A stretch of DNA of 6,805 nt, taken from assembly GCA_027482795.1 (NCBI GenBank), contig JAIXVS010000093.1:1-6805 (forward strand), written 5' to 3'. The first letter of the stretch is position 1. Every line of letters begins with the position of its first letter. The notes beneath the pieces were generated by a model. It was not told the DNA's origin, searched no databases, and saw only the letters and a list, made by a program, of their open reading frames with translations. This stretch comes from Rhodobacter sp. (lineage in GTDB: Bacteria > Pseudomonadota > Alphaproteobacteria > Rhodobacterales > Rhodobacteraceae). Made by a program: the position numbers and the translations under genes. Shown here piece by piece: positions 1-5,888 of the stretch.

Positions 1-696
1 GGCCTGCAGCCGCGCCGCGCGCAAATTCTAGATTTGATGGCATGGTATGAACGCCAATTTGCCGATTTGGGCGTAGCGCTGCATCGCAACAGTTATCTGG
101 ACGAGGCAGACCTTGCCGCCCATCCCGCCGATACGATCATCATAGCCACAGGCAGCCTGCCCGATGAGTCAGGCGCACAGCGCTGGCGGCCTGATCTGCC
201 TGCCCTGCCCGGCATTGATTTGGGCGGCGTTTTTGCGCCCGAAGCCGTGCTGCGGCGCGAGGCGCGGCTTGGCGATAGCGTGCTGATTTATGACGAAGGC
301 AGCAATTGGCGCGGGGTGGGCACGGCTTGGTATGTGGCCGAAAAAGGGCATAGCGTGACCATCATCACCCCTGAACCCTTTGTCGGCCGCGAGATTGCCC
401 GCACCGCCGCCGATGGGGCCGCACGCAAGCGGCTGGCTGGGTTGGGTGTGACTTTTCGGGTGGAACATTGCCTTACAGCATGGCACGGCAATGGCGCGAC
501 CATTCGCAACATGCTGACGGGGGTGGAAGAAACCCTTGGCGCCAGCGCACTGGTCATGGCCACCACCAACCGCGCCTTTGACCCGTTTCCCGAAACCATC
601 GCCGATAAGACCCTGCACCGCATCGGCGATTGCATGGCCCCCCGCCTTGCGGCCTATGCCTTTCACGAAGGGCGCAAGCTGGCCCTCACGCTTTAG
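1..696 (+). CDS. FAD/NAD(P)-dependent oxidoreductase of the trimethylamine dehydrogenase / NADH:flavin oxidoreductase type, C-terminal part (5' end outside window)
   Basis: The frame is open from the left edge to TAG at 694-696, giving 231 residues of a longer protein. It matches the carboxy-terminal nucleotide-binding half of the TMADH / 2,4-dienoyl-CoA reductase / N-methyl-amino-acid demethylase group. In that group an Old Yellow Enzyme-like barrel with FMN and an Fe-S cluster precedes this half. Visible marks are the stretch ending in IIIATG at residues 46-51 (end of the first dinucleotide fold), a second Rossmann-like segment from SVLIYDEG (93-100) through GVGTAWYVAEKGHSVTIITP (105-124), and the closing GDCMAPRLAAYAFHEGRK (209-226), the usual FAD-contacting end of these enzymes. 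The barrel and Fe-S cysteines are not in the window, so the substrate cannot be assigned; methylamine or betaine-type demethylation and enoate reduction are both possible. No co-transcribed partner is evident downstream. Confidence 0.88.
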   Translation, partial: GLQPRRAQILDLMAWYERQFADLGVALHRNSYLDEADLAAHPADTIIIATGSLPDESGAQRWRPDLPALPGIDLGGVFAPEAVLRREARLGDSVLIYDEGSNWRGVGTAWYVAEKGHSVTIITPEPFVGREIARTAADGAARKRLAGLGVTFRVEHCLTAWHGNGATIRNMLTGVEETLGASALVMATTNRAFDPFPETIADKTLHRIGDCMAPRLAAYAFHEGRKLALTL

Positions 697-755
697 CGCT
701 ATTGCATATCAGCGCCGCCTTGCGCGATAACTTGGCCATTCCCGTGAGGCCCGCC

Positions 756-1028
756 ATGAAACAGCTGATCCTAACCTTTACTGCCCTGATTGCCCTTTCG
801 GTGCCTGCCTATGGTGCCTGCTATGTTGACTATAAGGCAAAGAAAGATAACCCGCTGCGGCTGCATTACGGCGTGGCCGAAGTGGCCTGTGGCGGCAATG
901 CCGAAGCAGACCTTGCCGCGCGTTTGGCCGCAAATGGCTGGACATTGCTGGCCATTGTGTCCAGTTTCGATGAAACGGGTTTGGCAGAAAGACAAGAGAG
1001 TGCGGCCAATTACTTCCTTCGCTTCTGA
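756..1028 (+). CDS. Small secreted (periplasmic) protein with signal peptide, function unknown
   Basis: ATG at 756 follows GAGG at 746-749 with a 6-base spacer, a good ribosome binding site, and the frame ends at TGA 1026-1028 (90 residues). The start MKQLILTFTALIALSVPAYG is a standard signal peptide: one Lys, a hydrophobic core, and a likely signal peptidase I cut after Gly20 (A-Y-G before Ala21). The mature chain of about 70 residues has only two cysteines, Cys22 and Cys45, which could form a disulfide in the periplasm. Tyr at position -3 relative to Cys22 argues against a lipobox. The rest is soluble, with a short helix-like part (ADLAARLAANGW) and an aromatic end (NYFLRF). I recall similar short secreted proteins from Rhodobacteraceae without an assigned role. 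Its 3' end overlaps the next gene, so the two are probably translated from one mRNA and may act together. Confidence 0.8.
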   Translation: MKQLILTFTALIALSVPAYGACYVDYKAKKDNPLRLHYGVAEVACGGNAEADLAARLAANGWTLLAIVSSFDETGLAERQESAANYFLRF

Positions 1029-1704
1029 TTTGCTGCGCGCGGGCAACCGCGCGGTTCTGTTCGGCATGGCTGCGATTCTTGCCGTTTTGCTGGCAACGGC
1101 GGTGTTTTTGTTCGCCTATCTGCCCGATGCCAACGCCTTTAACGCGCGGGTCGAGGCGCTGTTTGTCGCCAATGCAGATTTGACATCGGGGGCCGAGATT
1201 AAACTGCTTGAGATTCTTGCAGGTTCTGGCACGGCCTTTTCCGAAGTTCTGCAAAGCTATCGCCAAGTCATCTTTGTTTTGCTGGCCTTTTCCACCGCGC
1301 TGATGATTGCAGCATTGGTGTTTTTGGTGACGATCATCGCGCAAAACCGCCGCATATCCGCCATAGCCCGCAGCGGGATACAGGTGCAATCGATCCTAAT
1401 TTCCCGCGAGGCCCGCACGGTTTACATCAACGATCTAGAGTTTGACCTAACCGAAGCCGCGCTGGAAACCCTGTCGGTTCTGGCCGAGGCACGGATGGAC
1501 GACGACATACTAACAGGCGCGCAGATTGAAGGCGTGATCTCGGGCCGCGACGCCGCCGATTGCGACGAGGCGGCAGGGGCGACCCGCATCAAACGCCTGC
1601 GCGACGCTTTGGGCAATCAGCTGGTGGCAGAGCTGCTGGTGAAGACTGTGGCCAAGCGGGGGTATGCGCTGGCGGTGGGCAAGGATGCGATACGGATGAT
1701 TTGA
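1000..1704 (+). CDS. Membrane-anchored protein with two transmembrane helices and a C-terminal winged-helix (OmpR/PhoB-type) DNA-binding domain
   Basis: With the GTG start at 1000 the protein has 234 residues (stop TGA 1702-1704). Two hydrophobic helices lie at about residues 18-40 and 89-113, separated by about 48 polar residues. Arg/Lys-containing segments before the first helix and after the second (AQNRRISAIARSG) put both ends in the cytoplasm and the loop in the periplasm. Residues about 131-226 look like a Trans_reg_C winged helix: an amino-terminal beta strand region, LTEAALETLSVLAEA, the recognition-helix region TRIKRLRDALG, and the wing strand VKTVAKRGYAL. There is no receiver or kinase domain. 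The domain order is the reverse of ToxR/CadC, where the DNA-binding domain is amino-terminal. The start is uncertain: an in-frame ATG at 970 would add 10 residues, and neither start has a strong ribosome binding site. The gene overlaps the secreted-protein gene by 29 bases, or 59 with the ATG. A regulatory role is inferred from the fold, and the target genes are unknown. Confidence 0.78.
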   Translation: MRPITSFASDLLRAGNRAVLFGMAAILAVLLATAVFLFAYLPDANAFNARVEALFVANADLTSGAEIKLLEILAGSGTAFSEVLQSYRQVIFVLLAFSTALMIAALVFLVTIIAQNRRISAIARSGIQVQSILISREARTVYINDLEFDLTEAALETLSVLAEARMDDDILTGAQIEGVISGRDAADCDEAAGATRIKRLRDALGNQLVAELLVKTVAKRGYALAVGKDAIRMI

Positions 1705-1721
1705 GGGGGGGCGATTCATCC
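1694..1721. repeat. 6-bp inverted repeat between convergent genes, possible weak bidirectional hairpin
   Basis: GGATGA at 1694-1699 and TCATCC at 1716-1721 are exact inverted copies flanking a 16-base loop that contains a run of seven G (1705-1711). The repeat overlaps the 3' end of the winged-helix gene and lies before the end of the convergent DUF6434-like gene, where a shared transcription stop could sit. The stem is short and no T tract follows on either strand, so terminator activity is only a guess. Confidence 0.2.
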
Positions 1722-1733
1722 ACTGATTTGTCG

Positions 1734-1943
1734 TTAGAGCCGACGATTGGTCCACGCGTCAGCAATGTCACCTAACGTCTTTGGATTGCCGTCTTTGATC
1801 CACTTAATGAAAGGTCGATCCAGTTTGAAATCGTCACCGCATTGAGTGCGAAGGAAACGACGCACGTTTTGAGTTGTCTTGTAATCCTTGTTGAGGGCGG
1901 TTTCTCGGCTTAATTCGGCACTATGCCAATCAAACTTCGTCAT
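1734..1943 (-). CDS. DUF6434-like small protein
   Basis: Reading from CAT 1941-1943 (ATG on the minus strand) to TTA 1734-1736 (TAA) gives 69 residues. The pattern FDWHSAEL near the start, YKTTQNVRRFLRTQCGDDF at 21-39, then LDRPFIKWIKDG and KTLGDIADAW at 55-64, matches what I remember of DUF6434: small proteins, sometimes fused to a SAP-like domain, of unknown biochemistry. There is no signal peptide or membrane helix, so it should be cytosolic. It starts 3 bases after the hydroxylase stop codon and its ribosome binding site lies inside the hydroxylase gene, so the two are likely translationally coupled. By hand count 99 of 210 bases are G or C (47%), well below the roughly 63% of sampled neighbouring lines. 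This suggests recent acquisition. The family name is from memory and not checked by search. Confidence 0.78.
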   Translation of the reverse strand: MTKFDWHSAELSRETALNKDYKTTQNVRRFLRTQCGDDFKLDRPFIKWIKDGNPKTLGDIADAWTNRRL

Positions 1944-1946
1944 GGA

Positions 1947-3179
1947 TTAAACCCTCTCCCCCCGCAGCAACCTCGGCATCCCTTCCCCCGCCACCCCCGC
2001 CGCTTTGCCCATAAACGCCCGCCGCAGGGCAGGCATGGCTGCCACTGCCCCCATCCCGATATCCCGCAATCCCCGCAGCACGGGGTTGTCGTTCGAAAAC
2101 AGCTTATTCACCCCATCCATCCCCAGCGCCATCAGGGTCGTATCGAACCGCCGCCATTCCTGATACCGCGCAAGTGTGTCCTGCGCGCCGATGTCCAGAC
2201 CAAGGCGGGCGGCATCTGTCAGAACTTCGGCCAGCGCCGCCACATCGCGCAGGCCAAGGTTTAATCCTTGCCCCGCGATAGGGTGCACGCCGTGGGCGGC
2301 ATCGCCAATCAGGGCTATGCGGGGGGCGGTGAATTCTTTCGCAACAGTCAGGTTTAACGGATAGGTAAACCGCGCCCCTGCGAGAGAAATCTCCCCCAGA
2401 AAATCGCCAAAGCGGGGGCGCAGGGCGGCCAAGTATCCCGCATCATCCAGCGCCTGTATCTGCGCGGCGAGGGCGGTCTTCTCGCTCCACACAATCGATG
2501 AATGATGCCCGCCGTGCAGCGGTAAAATCGCCAAAGGGCCAGAGGGTAGAAAGTATTGGTGTGCGGTGCCGCCGTGGGGTTTTTCGTGGTGAATGGCGGT
2601 GACCAGCGCGGTTTGCCCATACTCCCACCCCCAGCGGGAAATGCCCGCGCGGCTAGCTACACCGCTTGTCCGCCCATCGGCCCCCACAATCAACCGCGCT
2701 GTCAACACGCGGCCATCGGCCAAGGTCACACTGGCATTGCCCGCCTTTACATCTTGCGCCACCACGCTTTGCCCGCTGATCAGGGTGATCTTTTCCTGCC
2801 CTTGCATCGCGGCCAAAAAGCCTGCGTAAACATGGCGGTCTTCCACCATATATCCCATCGGCCCCGCGCCCAATTCGGCATGGTCAAAGGTCATGAAAAA
2901 CGGGGCAGGGCCGCGCCCGACTACGCCATCGGTGGTTTTGATCTGCAGCATCGGCTGGGCGTGATCTGCCAAGGCTGGCCAAACCCCAATGGCCGACAAC
3001 AGCCGCTGCGAGGCGGCGGCAATCGCATAGGCCCGCCCGTCAAACCCCGCAGCGCCGCGCATATCAGCCGCGCGCGCATCCACCACAGCCACGTTCATGC
3101 CCGCTTGGCCCAAGGCCAGCGCCAGCGCGGGCCCGTTCAGCCCACCGCCCACAATGATAATGTCAAAATCTGTATTCAT
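1947..3179 (-). CDS. UbiH/UbiF/COQ6-family FAD-dependent hydroxylase (probable ubiquinone biosynthesis monooxygenase)
   Basis: The 410-residue protein has the usual length for the family. It opens with the FAD-binding dinucleotide fold DIIIVGGGLNGPALALALG (6-24) ending in the acidic AVVDAR. The RAYAIAAASQRLLSAIGVW segment (49-67) is typical of UbiH-like enzymes. The second FAD motif is VGADGR (165-170), and the GD motif with family signature runs from IGDAAHGVHPIAGQGLNLGL (291-310) into RDVAAL. Family members use O2 and NAD(P)H-reduced FAD to hydroxylate the ring of a polyprenylated ubiquinone precursor, at the inner membrane or in a Ubi complex. Alphaproteobacteria may use UbiL- or UbiM-type enzymes for more than one ring position, so the position is left open. 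The start MNTDFD (CAT 3177-3179) places the Rossmann fold at the normal distance; longer starts add non-conserved sequence. The last codons carry the ribosome binding site of the DUF6434-like gene. Confidence 0.9.
   Translation of the reverse strand: MNTDFDIIIVGGGLNGPALALALGQAGMNVAVVDARAADMRGAAGFDGRAYAIAAASQRLLSAIGVWPALADHAQPMLQIKTTDGVVGRGPAPFFMTFDHAELGAGPMGYMVEDRHVYAGFLAAMQGQEKITLISGQSVVAQDVKAGNASVTLADGRVLTARLIVGADGRTSGVASRAGISRWGWEYGQTALVTAIHHEKPHGGTAHQYFLPSGPLAILPLHGGHHSSIVWSEKTALAAQIQALDDAGYLAALRPRFGDFLGEISLAGARFTYPLNLTVAKEFTAPRIALIGDAAHGVHPIAGQGLNLGLRDVAALAEVLTDAARLGLDIGAQDTLARYQEWRRFDTTLMALGMDGVNKLFSNDNPVLRGLRDIGMGAVAAMPALRRAFMGKAAGVAGEGMPRLLRGERV
1952..1958 (-). promoter_or_regulatory. 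Ribosome binding site of the DUF6434-like gene, inside the hydroxylase 3' end
   Basis: On the minus strand GAGAGGG lies 8 bases before the ATG at 1943. It is part of the last codons of the upstream hydroxylase (residues GERV), which supports both the chosen start and coupling of the two genes. Confidence 0.6.
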
Positions 3180-3254
3180 GCCCCCAATATGGCGCATCGT
3201 GCGGGATTGTCCATGCGCCCCCTTGCCGCTAGGCTGGCCAAAAGCGGGGGCGAT
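3180..3254. promoter_or_regulatory. Divergent intergenic region between hydroxylase and amidase genes, candidate back-to-back promoters
   Basis: These 75 bases must hold the start signals for both flanking genes if each is the first in its transcript. Rightward, TTGTCC (3207-3212) and TAGGCT (3230-3235) are spaced 17 bases apart and match the sigma-70 consensus at 4 and 3 of 6 positions. Leftward, TGGACA (complement of 3208-3213) and CATATT (complement of 3186-3191) are 16 bases apart and match at 5 and 4 positions. Used as written, the leftward pair would start transcription at or next to the hydroxylase ATG, giving a leaderless or nearly leaderless message. The two -35 boxes would overlap. 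These are consensus matches by eye only. Confidence 0.3.
3191..3219. repeat. Perfect 7-bp inverted repeat in the divergent promoter region, possible operator
   Basis: GGCGCAT (3191-3197) and ATGCGCC (3213-3219) are exact inverted copies with 15 bases between them, so the half-site centres are 22 bases apart, about two helical turns. The repeat overlaps the candidate -10 box of the hydroxylase gene and the candidate -35 boxes on both sides, a position suited to a dimeric repressor controlling both genes. It could also be chance in a G+C-rich sequence. Confidence 0.35.
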
Positions 3255-4580
3255 ATGCGCAGAAATTGGGGCAATCTTTCGGCGGTGGATTTGGGCGCAG
3301 ACATTGCGCGCGGCAAGATCAACCCTGTTGAATTGGCTGAGTATTTTCTGGATCAGATCGCAGCCCACCCCCTTGGGCCGCGCATCTATGCCCGCACCAC
3401 AGAAGGCCGCGCGCGAGCCGAGGCGATGGCGGCGGCGGGCCGTGCCAAATCTGGCCACAGGCGGGGGGCATTAGACGGTGTGCCGCTGTCGTGGAAGGAT
3501 AACTTTGACACTTGGGATGCGGCGACCGAGGCAGGGTCAGCCCTGCTGCGAAATCGCCAGCCCAAGGCGGATGCCGAAGTTTTGCGCAATGCCACGCTGG
3601 CAGGCGCAGTTTGCCTTGGCAAAACCCATATGTCGGAACTGGCCTTTTCGGGGCTAGGGCTAAACCCAATCACCGCCACGCCGCCTTGCATCAATGATGC
3701 GGCAGCAGTGGCGGGGGGGTCATCCTCTGGCGCGGCAACATCCGTGGCCAATGGGCTGGCCCCTGCGGCGATTGGCACCGGTACGGGCGGCTCGGTTCGC
3801 GTGCCCGCGGCGTGGAATGATCTGGTGGGGTTTAAGGCCGATCACGGCAGCCTGCCCATGGGCGGGGTGGTGCCGCTATGCGCAAGGTTTGACAGTATCG
3901 GCCCCTTGGCTCGCACTGTGACCGATTGCGCGCTGGTTTGGGGGGCGCTGGCGGGCGCGCCTGTGCCAGATTTGGCGGGTGCAACCATCGCAGGCGCGCG
4001 GTTGGCGGTGCTAGAGGATGTCGCCTTTGATGATATTCGCGCCGCCCCCGCCAAGGGGTTTGACGATTCCATCACCCGCCTTGCCCGCGCAGGCGCGCAT
4101 GTGACGCGCCTGCACTTTCCCGCGATGGCGCGCGCGATGCATCTGGCAGGGCTGATCTTTACACCCGAAGCCTATGCGCAGTGGCGCAGCGCCATCGAAG
4201 CTGCACCCGACAAAATGTTCCCCCCCATTCTGGCCCGTTTTCGTGCGGGCGGCGATGTAACTGCCGCCGATTACATTGCCGCTTGGGCCGAACTGGACAG
4301 TATCCTCGCCCAGTGGCGCGCCGCTGTCGCGGGGTTTGACGCAGTGCTGTTGCCCACATCGCCCATTCTGCCGCCCAATGCGCAGCGCCTGCTGGACGAT
4401 CCCGCCTTTTTCGCGGCTGAAAACCTGTTGGCCCTGCGAAATACCCGCATTGGCAACCTGATGGGCGGGGCGGCGATTACCTTGCCCACGGCGCAACCAT
4501 CGGTCGGAATATCGCTGATGGGGCAGGGCGGCGCCCATCTTTTGCGCATAGCTTTTGCCGCCGAGCGGGCATTACAGTAA
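3255..4580 (+). CDS. Amidase signature (AS) family hydrolase
   Basis: The 441-residue enzyme carries the AS-family Lys-Ser-Ser triad. The general base lysine is Lys81 in GVPLSWKDNFD (75-85), the cis-Ser is Ser156 in AGGSSSGAA (153-161), and the nucleophile is Ser180 in GTGTGGSVRVPAA (174-186). The 24-residue gap between the two serines equals that in characterised members such as fatty acid amide hydrolase, as I recall its numbering. LGKTHMSELAFSGLGLNP (121-138) and the ending GISLMGQGGAHLLRIAFAAE are also typical. It should hydrolyse a carboxamide, but the substrate cannot be read from sequence. It does not look like GatA: the usual Asp of the D-T-G-G-S motif is Gly176 and no gatB or gatC is nearby. 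The start ATG 3255 is preceded by a GCGGGGGCG stretch and fits the family amino terminus; an in-frame ATG at 3213 would add 14 residues. It is read away from the hydroxylase gene and has its own 3' terminator candidate. No signal peptide is seen, so it is likely cytosolic. Confidence 0.9.
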   Translation: MRRNWGNLSAVDLGADIARGKINPVELAEYFLDQIAAHPLGPRIYARTTEGRARAEAMAAAGRAKSGHRRGALDGVPLSWKDNFDTWDAATEAGSALLRNRQPKADAEVLRNATLAGAVCLGKTHMSELAFSGLGLNPITATPPCINDAAAVAGGSSSGAATSVANGLAPAAIGTGTGGSVRVPAAWNDLVGFKADHGSLPMGGVVPLCARFDSIGPLARTVTDCALVWGALAGAPVPDLAGATIAGARLAVLEDVAFDDIRAAPAKGFDDSITRLARAGAHVTRLHFPAMARAMHLAGLIFTPEAYAQWRSAIEAAPDKMFPPILARFRAGGDVTAADYIAAWAELDSILAQWRAAVAGFDAVLLPTSPILPPNAQRLLDDPAFFAAENLLALRNTRIGNLMGGAAITLPTAQPSVGISLMGQGGAHLLRIAFAAERALQ

Positions 4581-4608
4581 CGCCCCGCCACACGTCGCGC
4601 CATTTTTC

Positions 4609-4629
4609 GCGCGCCGCCGCGCAGTTTTT
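4609..4629 (+). terminator. Candidate Rho-independent terminator after the amidase gene
   Basis: GCGCG (4609-4613) pairs with CGCGC (4618-4622) around a 4-base loop CCGC and is followed after two bases by five T (4625-4629). It lies 29 bases past the amidase stop. The stem is only 5 bp though all G-C, and a competing pairing with the CGCGC at 4596-4600 is possible, so strength is uncertain. Confidence 0.45.
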
Positions 4630-4630
4630 C

Positions 4631-4659
4631 TAGACCCGCGCCGCATTTATGGCTATTCT
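4631..4659 (+). promoter_or_regulatory. Candidate sigma-70 promoter of the aminotransferase-ftsK unit
   Basis: TAGACC (4631-4636) and TATTCT (4654-4659) are separated by 17 bases, each matching four of six consensus positions. They lie just after the candidate terminator and about 40 bases before the aminotransferase ATG. The surrounding sequence is more A+T-rich than the adjacent genes. Apart from this promoter and the terminator candidate, nothing else is recognised in the 119-base gap 4581-4699. Confidence 0.35.
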
Positions 4660-4699
4660 ACTTCCAAACAGGGCGACATGACCCTGAGTTGAGGCAGAC

Positions 4700-5884
4700 A
4701 TGGCATTACCTGAGCGGTTTTCGAACCTGCCAGATTACGCATTTCCGCGCCTGCGGAAGTTACTGGATCATCACCCAGCGGGCGGTGATCCTATTGCCAT
4801 GACCATTGGCGAGCCGCGCCACCCCATGCCCGAATTTGTCGCCCCCATACTGGCCGCCCATGTGCATGAGTTTGGCCTTTATCCGCCCAATGACGGCACA
4901 CCCAGCCTTTTGGCCGCCATTTCCGCATGGCTAAAGCGGCGCTATGGTGTTGATATTGCCGATAATCGCCTGATGGTACTGAACGGCACGCGCGAGGGGT
5001 TGTTTAACGCCTGTATCGCGCTTTGCGCCGAGTCCAAACGCGGCAAGCAGCCTGCCGTGCTGATGCCGAACCCGTTTTATCAGGTCTATGCCGTGGCGGC
5101 CCTGACCGTGGGGGCAGAGCCTGTTTATGTGCCTGCCACCGCTGCCACAGGCTTTTTGCCCGATTATGCCGCCCTGCCTGCCGATGTGCTGGACCGTGTG
5201 GGCGTGGCCTATATCTGCTCGCCCGCAAACCCTCAGGGGGCGGTTGCCAGCCGCGCATACTGGACGCAGCTTTTGGCGCTGGCGGAAAAGCACGATTTCA
5301 CTGTGCTGGCGGATGAATGTTATTCTGACATCTGGCGCAGCAGCCCGCCCGTGGGCGCGCTGCAAGTGGCGGCTGAAATAGGCGCAGACCCAGAACGCGT
5401 GTTTACCTTTCACTCGCTGTCCAAACGGTCAAACCTTCCAGGGCTGCGGTCTGGCTTTGTGGCAGGCGGCGCGCTGGGCATGGCGCGCATTCGACAGCTG
5501 CGCGCCTTTGCGGGTGCGCCGTTGCCCCTGCCCATTCAGCGCGTGTCAGAAGCGGCGTGGAACGACGAAGGCCATGTGGCCGCCTCGCGCGCGCTGTACC
5601 ACGCCAAGTTTGATTTGGCGGATGAGATATTCCAAGGCATCCAAGGCTTTGCCTGCCCCGAAGGCGGGTTTTTCCTGTGGCTGCCTGTTGCCGATGGCGA
5701 AGCCGCCGCGCTGAAGCTGTGGCAAAAAACGGGCGTGCGGGTGCTGCCAGGTGCGTACCTGTCGCGCGCGGTGGGCGGGCACAACCCAGGCGCGGGATAT
5801 ATCCGCGTAGCGCTGGTTGCCAGCTATGACGAGACAAAGGCAGGGCTGACGGCCCTGCGCGACTGCATTTATAGTGTGGAGTAA
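4700..5884 (+). CDS. Class I/II fold PLP-dependent aminotransferase, resembling succinyldiaminopimelate aminotransferase (DapC)
   Basis: The 394-residue protein has the full fold-type I set. These are IGEPRHPMP near the start (36-44), YPPNDGTPSL (61-70), NGTREGLF (95-102), SPANPQG with Asn177, LADECYSDIW with Asp205 and Tyr208, the PLP lysine Lys242 in FHSLSKRSNLPGLRSGFVAG (237-256), the phosphate-binding Arg250 eight residues later, and the substrate carboxylate-binding Arg369 in YIRVAL. The SKRSNLPGLRSGF block and the downstream AAWNDEGHV are what I remember of DapC proteins, which transfer an amino group from glutamate to N-succinyl-2-amino-6-oxopimelate in lysine and peptidoglycan precursor synthesis. 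Alanine or other 2-oxoacid specificity cannot be excluded, so no symbol is given. GAGG at 4691-4694 sits 5 bases before the ATG. ftsK begins 4 bases after the stop, so the two are almost certainly co-transcribed. Confidence 0.92.
   Translation: MALPERFSNLPDYAFPRLRKLLDHHPAGGDPIAMTIGEPRHPMPEFVAPILAAHVHEFGLYPPNDGTPSLLAAISAWLKRRYGVDIADNRLMVLNGTREGLFNACIALCAESKRGKQPAVLMPNPFYQVYAVAALTVGAEPVYVPATAATGFLPDYAALPADVLDRVGVAYICSPANPQGAVASRAYWTQLLALAEKHDFTVLADECYSDIWRSSPPVGALQVAAEIGADPERVFTFHSLSKRSNLPGLRSGFVAGGALGMARIRQLRAFAGAPLPLPIQRVSEAAWNDEGHVAASRALYHAKFDLADEIFQGIQGFACPEGGFFLWLPVADGEAAALKLWQKTGVRVLPGAYLSRAVGGHNPGAGYIRVALVASYDETKAGLTALRDCIYSVE
5878..5881 (+). promoter_or_regulatory. Ribosome binding site of ftsK overlapping the end of the aminotransferase gene
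   Basis: GGAG lies 7 bases before the ftsK ATG (5889) and runs into the last codon of the aminotransferase gene, directly before its TAA at 5882-5884. This supports the chosen ftsK start and suggests coupled translation. Confidence 0.6.
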
Positions 5885-5888
5885 ACCG

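Noticed and set aside
696..715. GCGCT/AGCGC stem with a 10-base loop just after the oxidoreductase stop codon, considered as a terminator.
   Set aside because: Only 5 bp, no T tract, and weak pairing for a G+C-rich genome.
702..731. TTGCAT and GATAAC spaced 18 bases apart, considered as a promoter for the small secreted-protein gene.
   Set aside because: The -35 box matches only three of six consensus positions and the spacing is off optimum; too weak to list as a feature.
105..919. A shared 14-base string (GCAGACCTTGCCGC) in the oxidoreductase gene and the small secreted-protein gene.
   Set aside because: Both copies encode the same short alanine-rich peptide (ADLAA) in the same frame; it looks like coincidence of codon choice, with no extended repeat around it.
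778..1389. Long minus-strand open frame opposite the secreted-protein and winged-helix genes.
   Set aside because: Its translation is rich in Gln, His and Arg with no recognisable domain, while the opposite strand shows a signal peptide, membrane helices and a DNA-binding fold.
2556..3254. A long plus-strand open frame upstream of and continuous with the amidase frame.
   Set aside because: It runs antisense to the well-conserved hydroxylase gene and its translation has no family features; open antisense frames are common in G+C-rich DNA. The amidase starts at 3255.
3180..3458. Amino-terminal extension of the hydroxylase frame on the minus strand (93 extra residues).
   Set aside because: It overlaps the amidase start, has no conserved features, and the FAD-binding fold begins right after the ATG at 3179.
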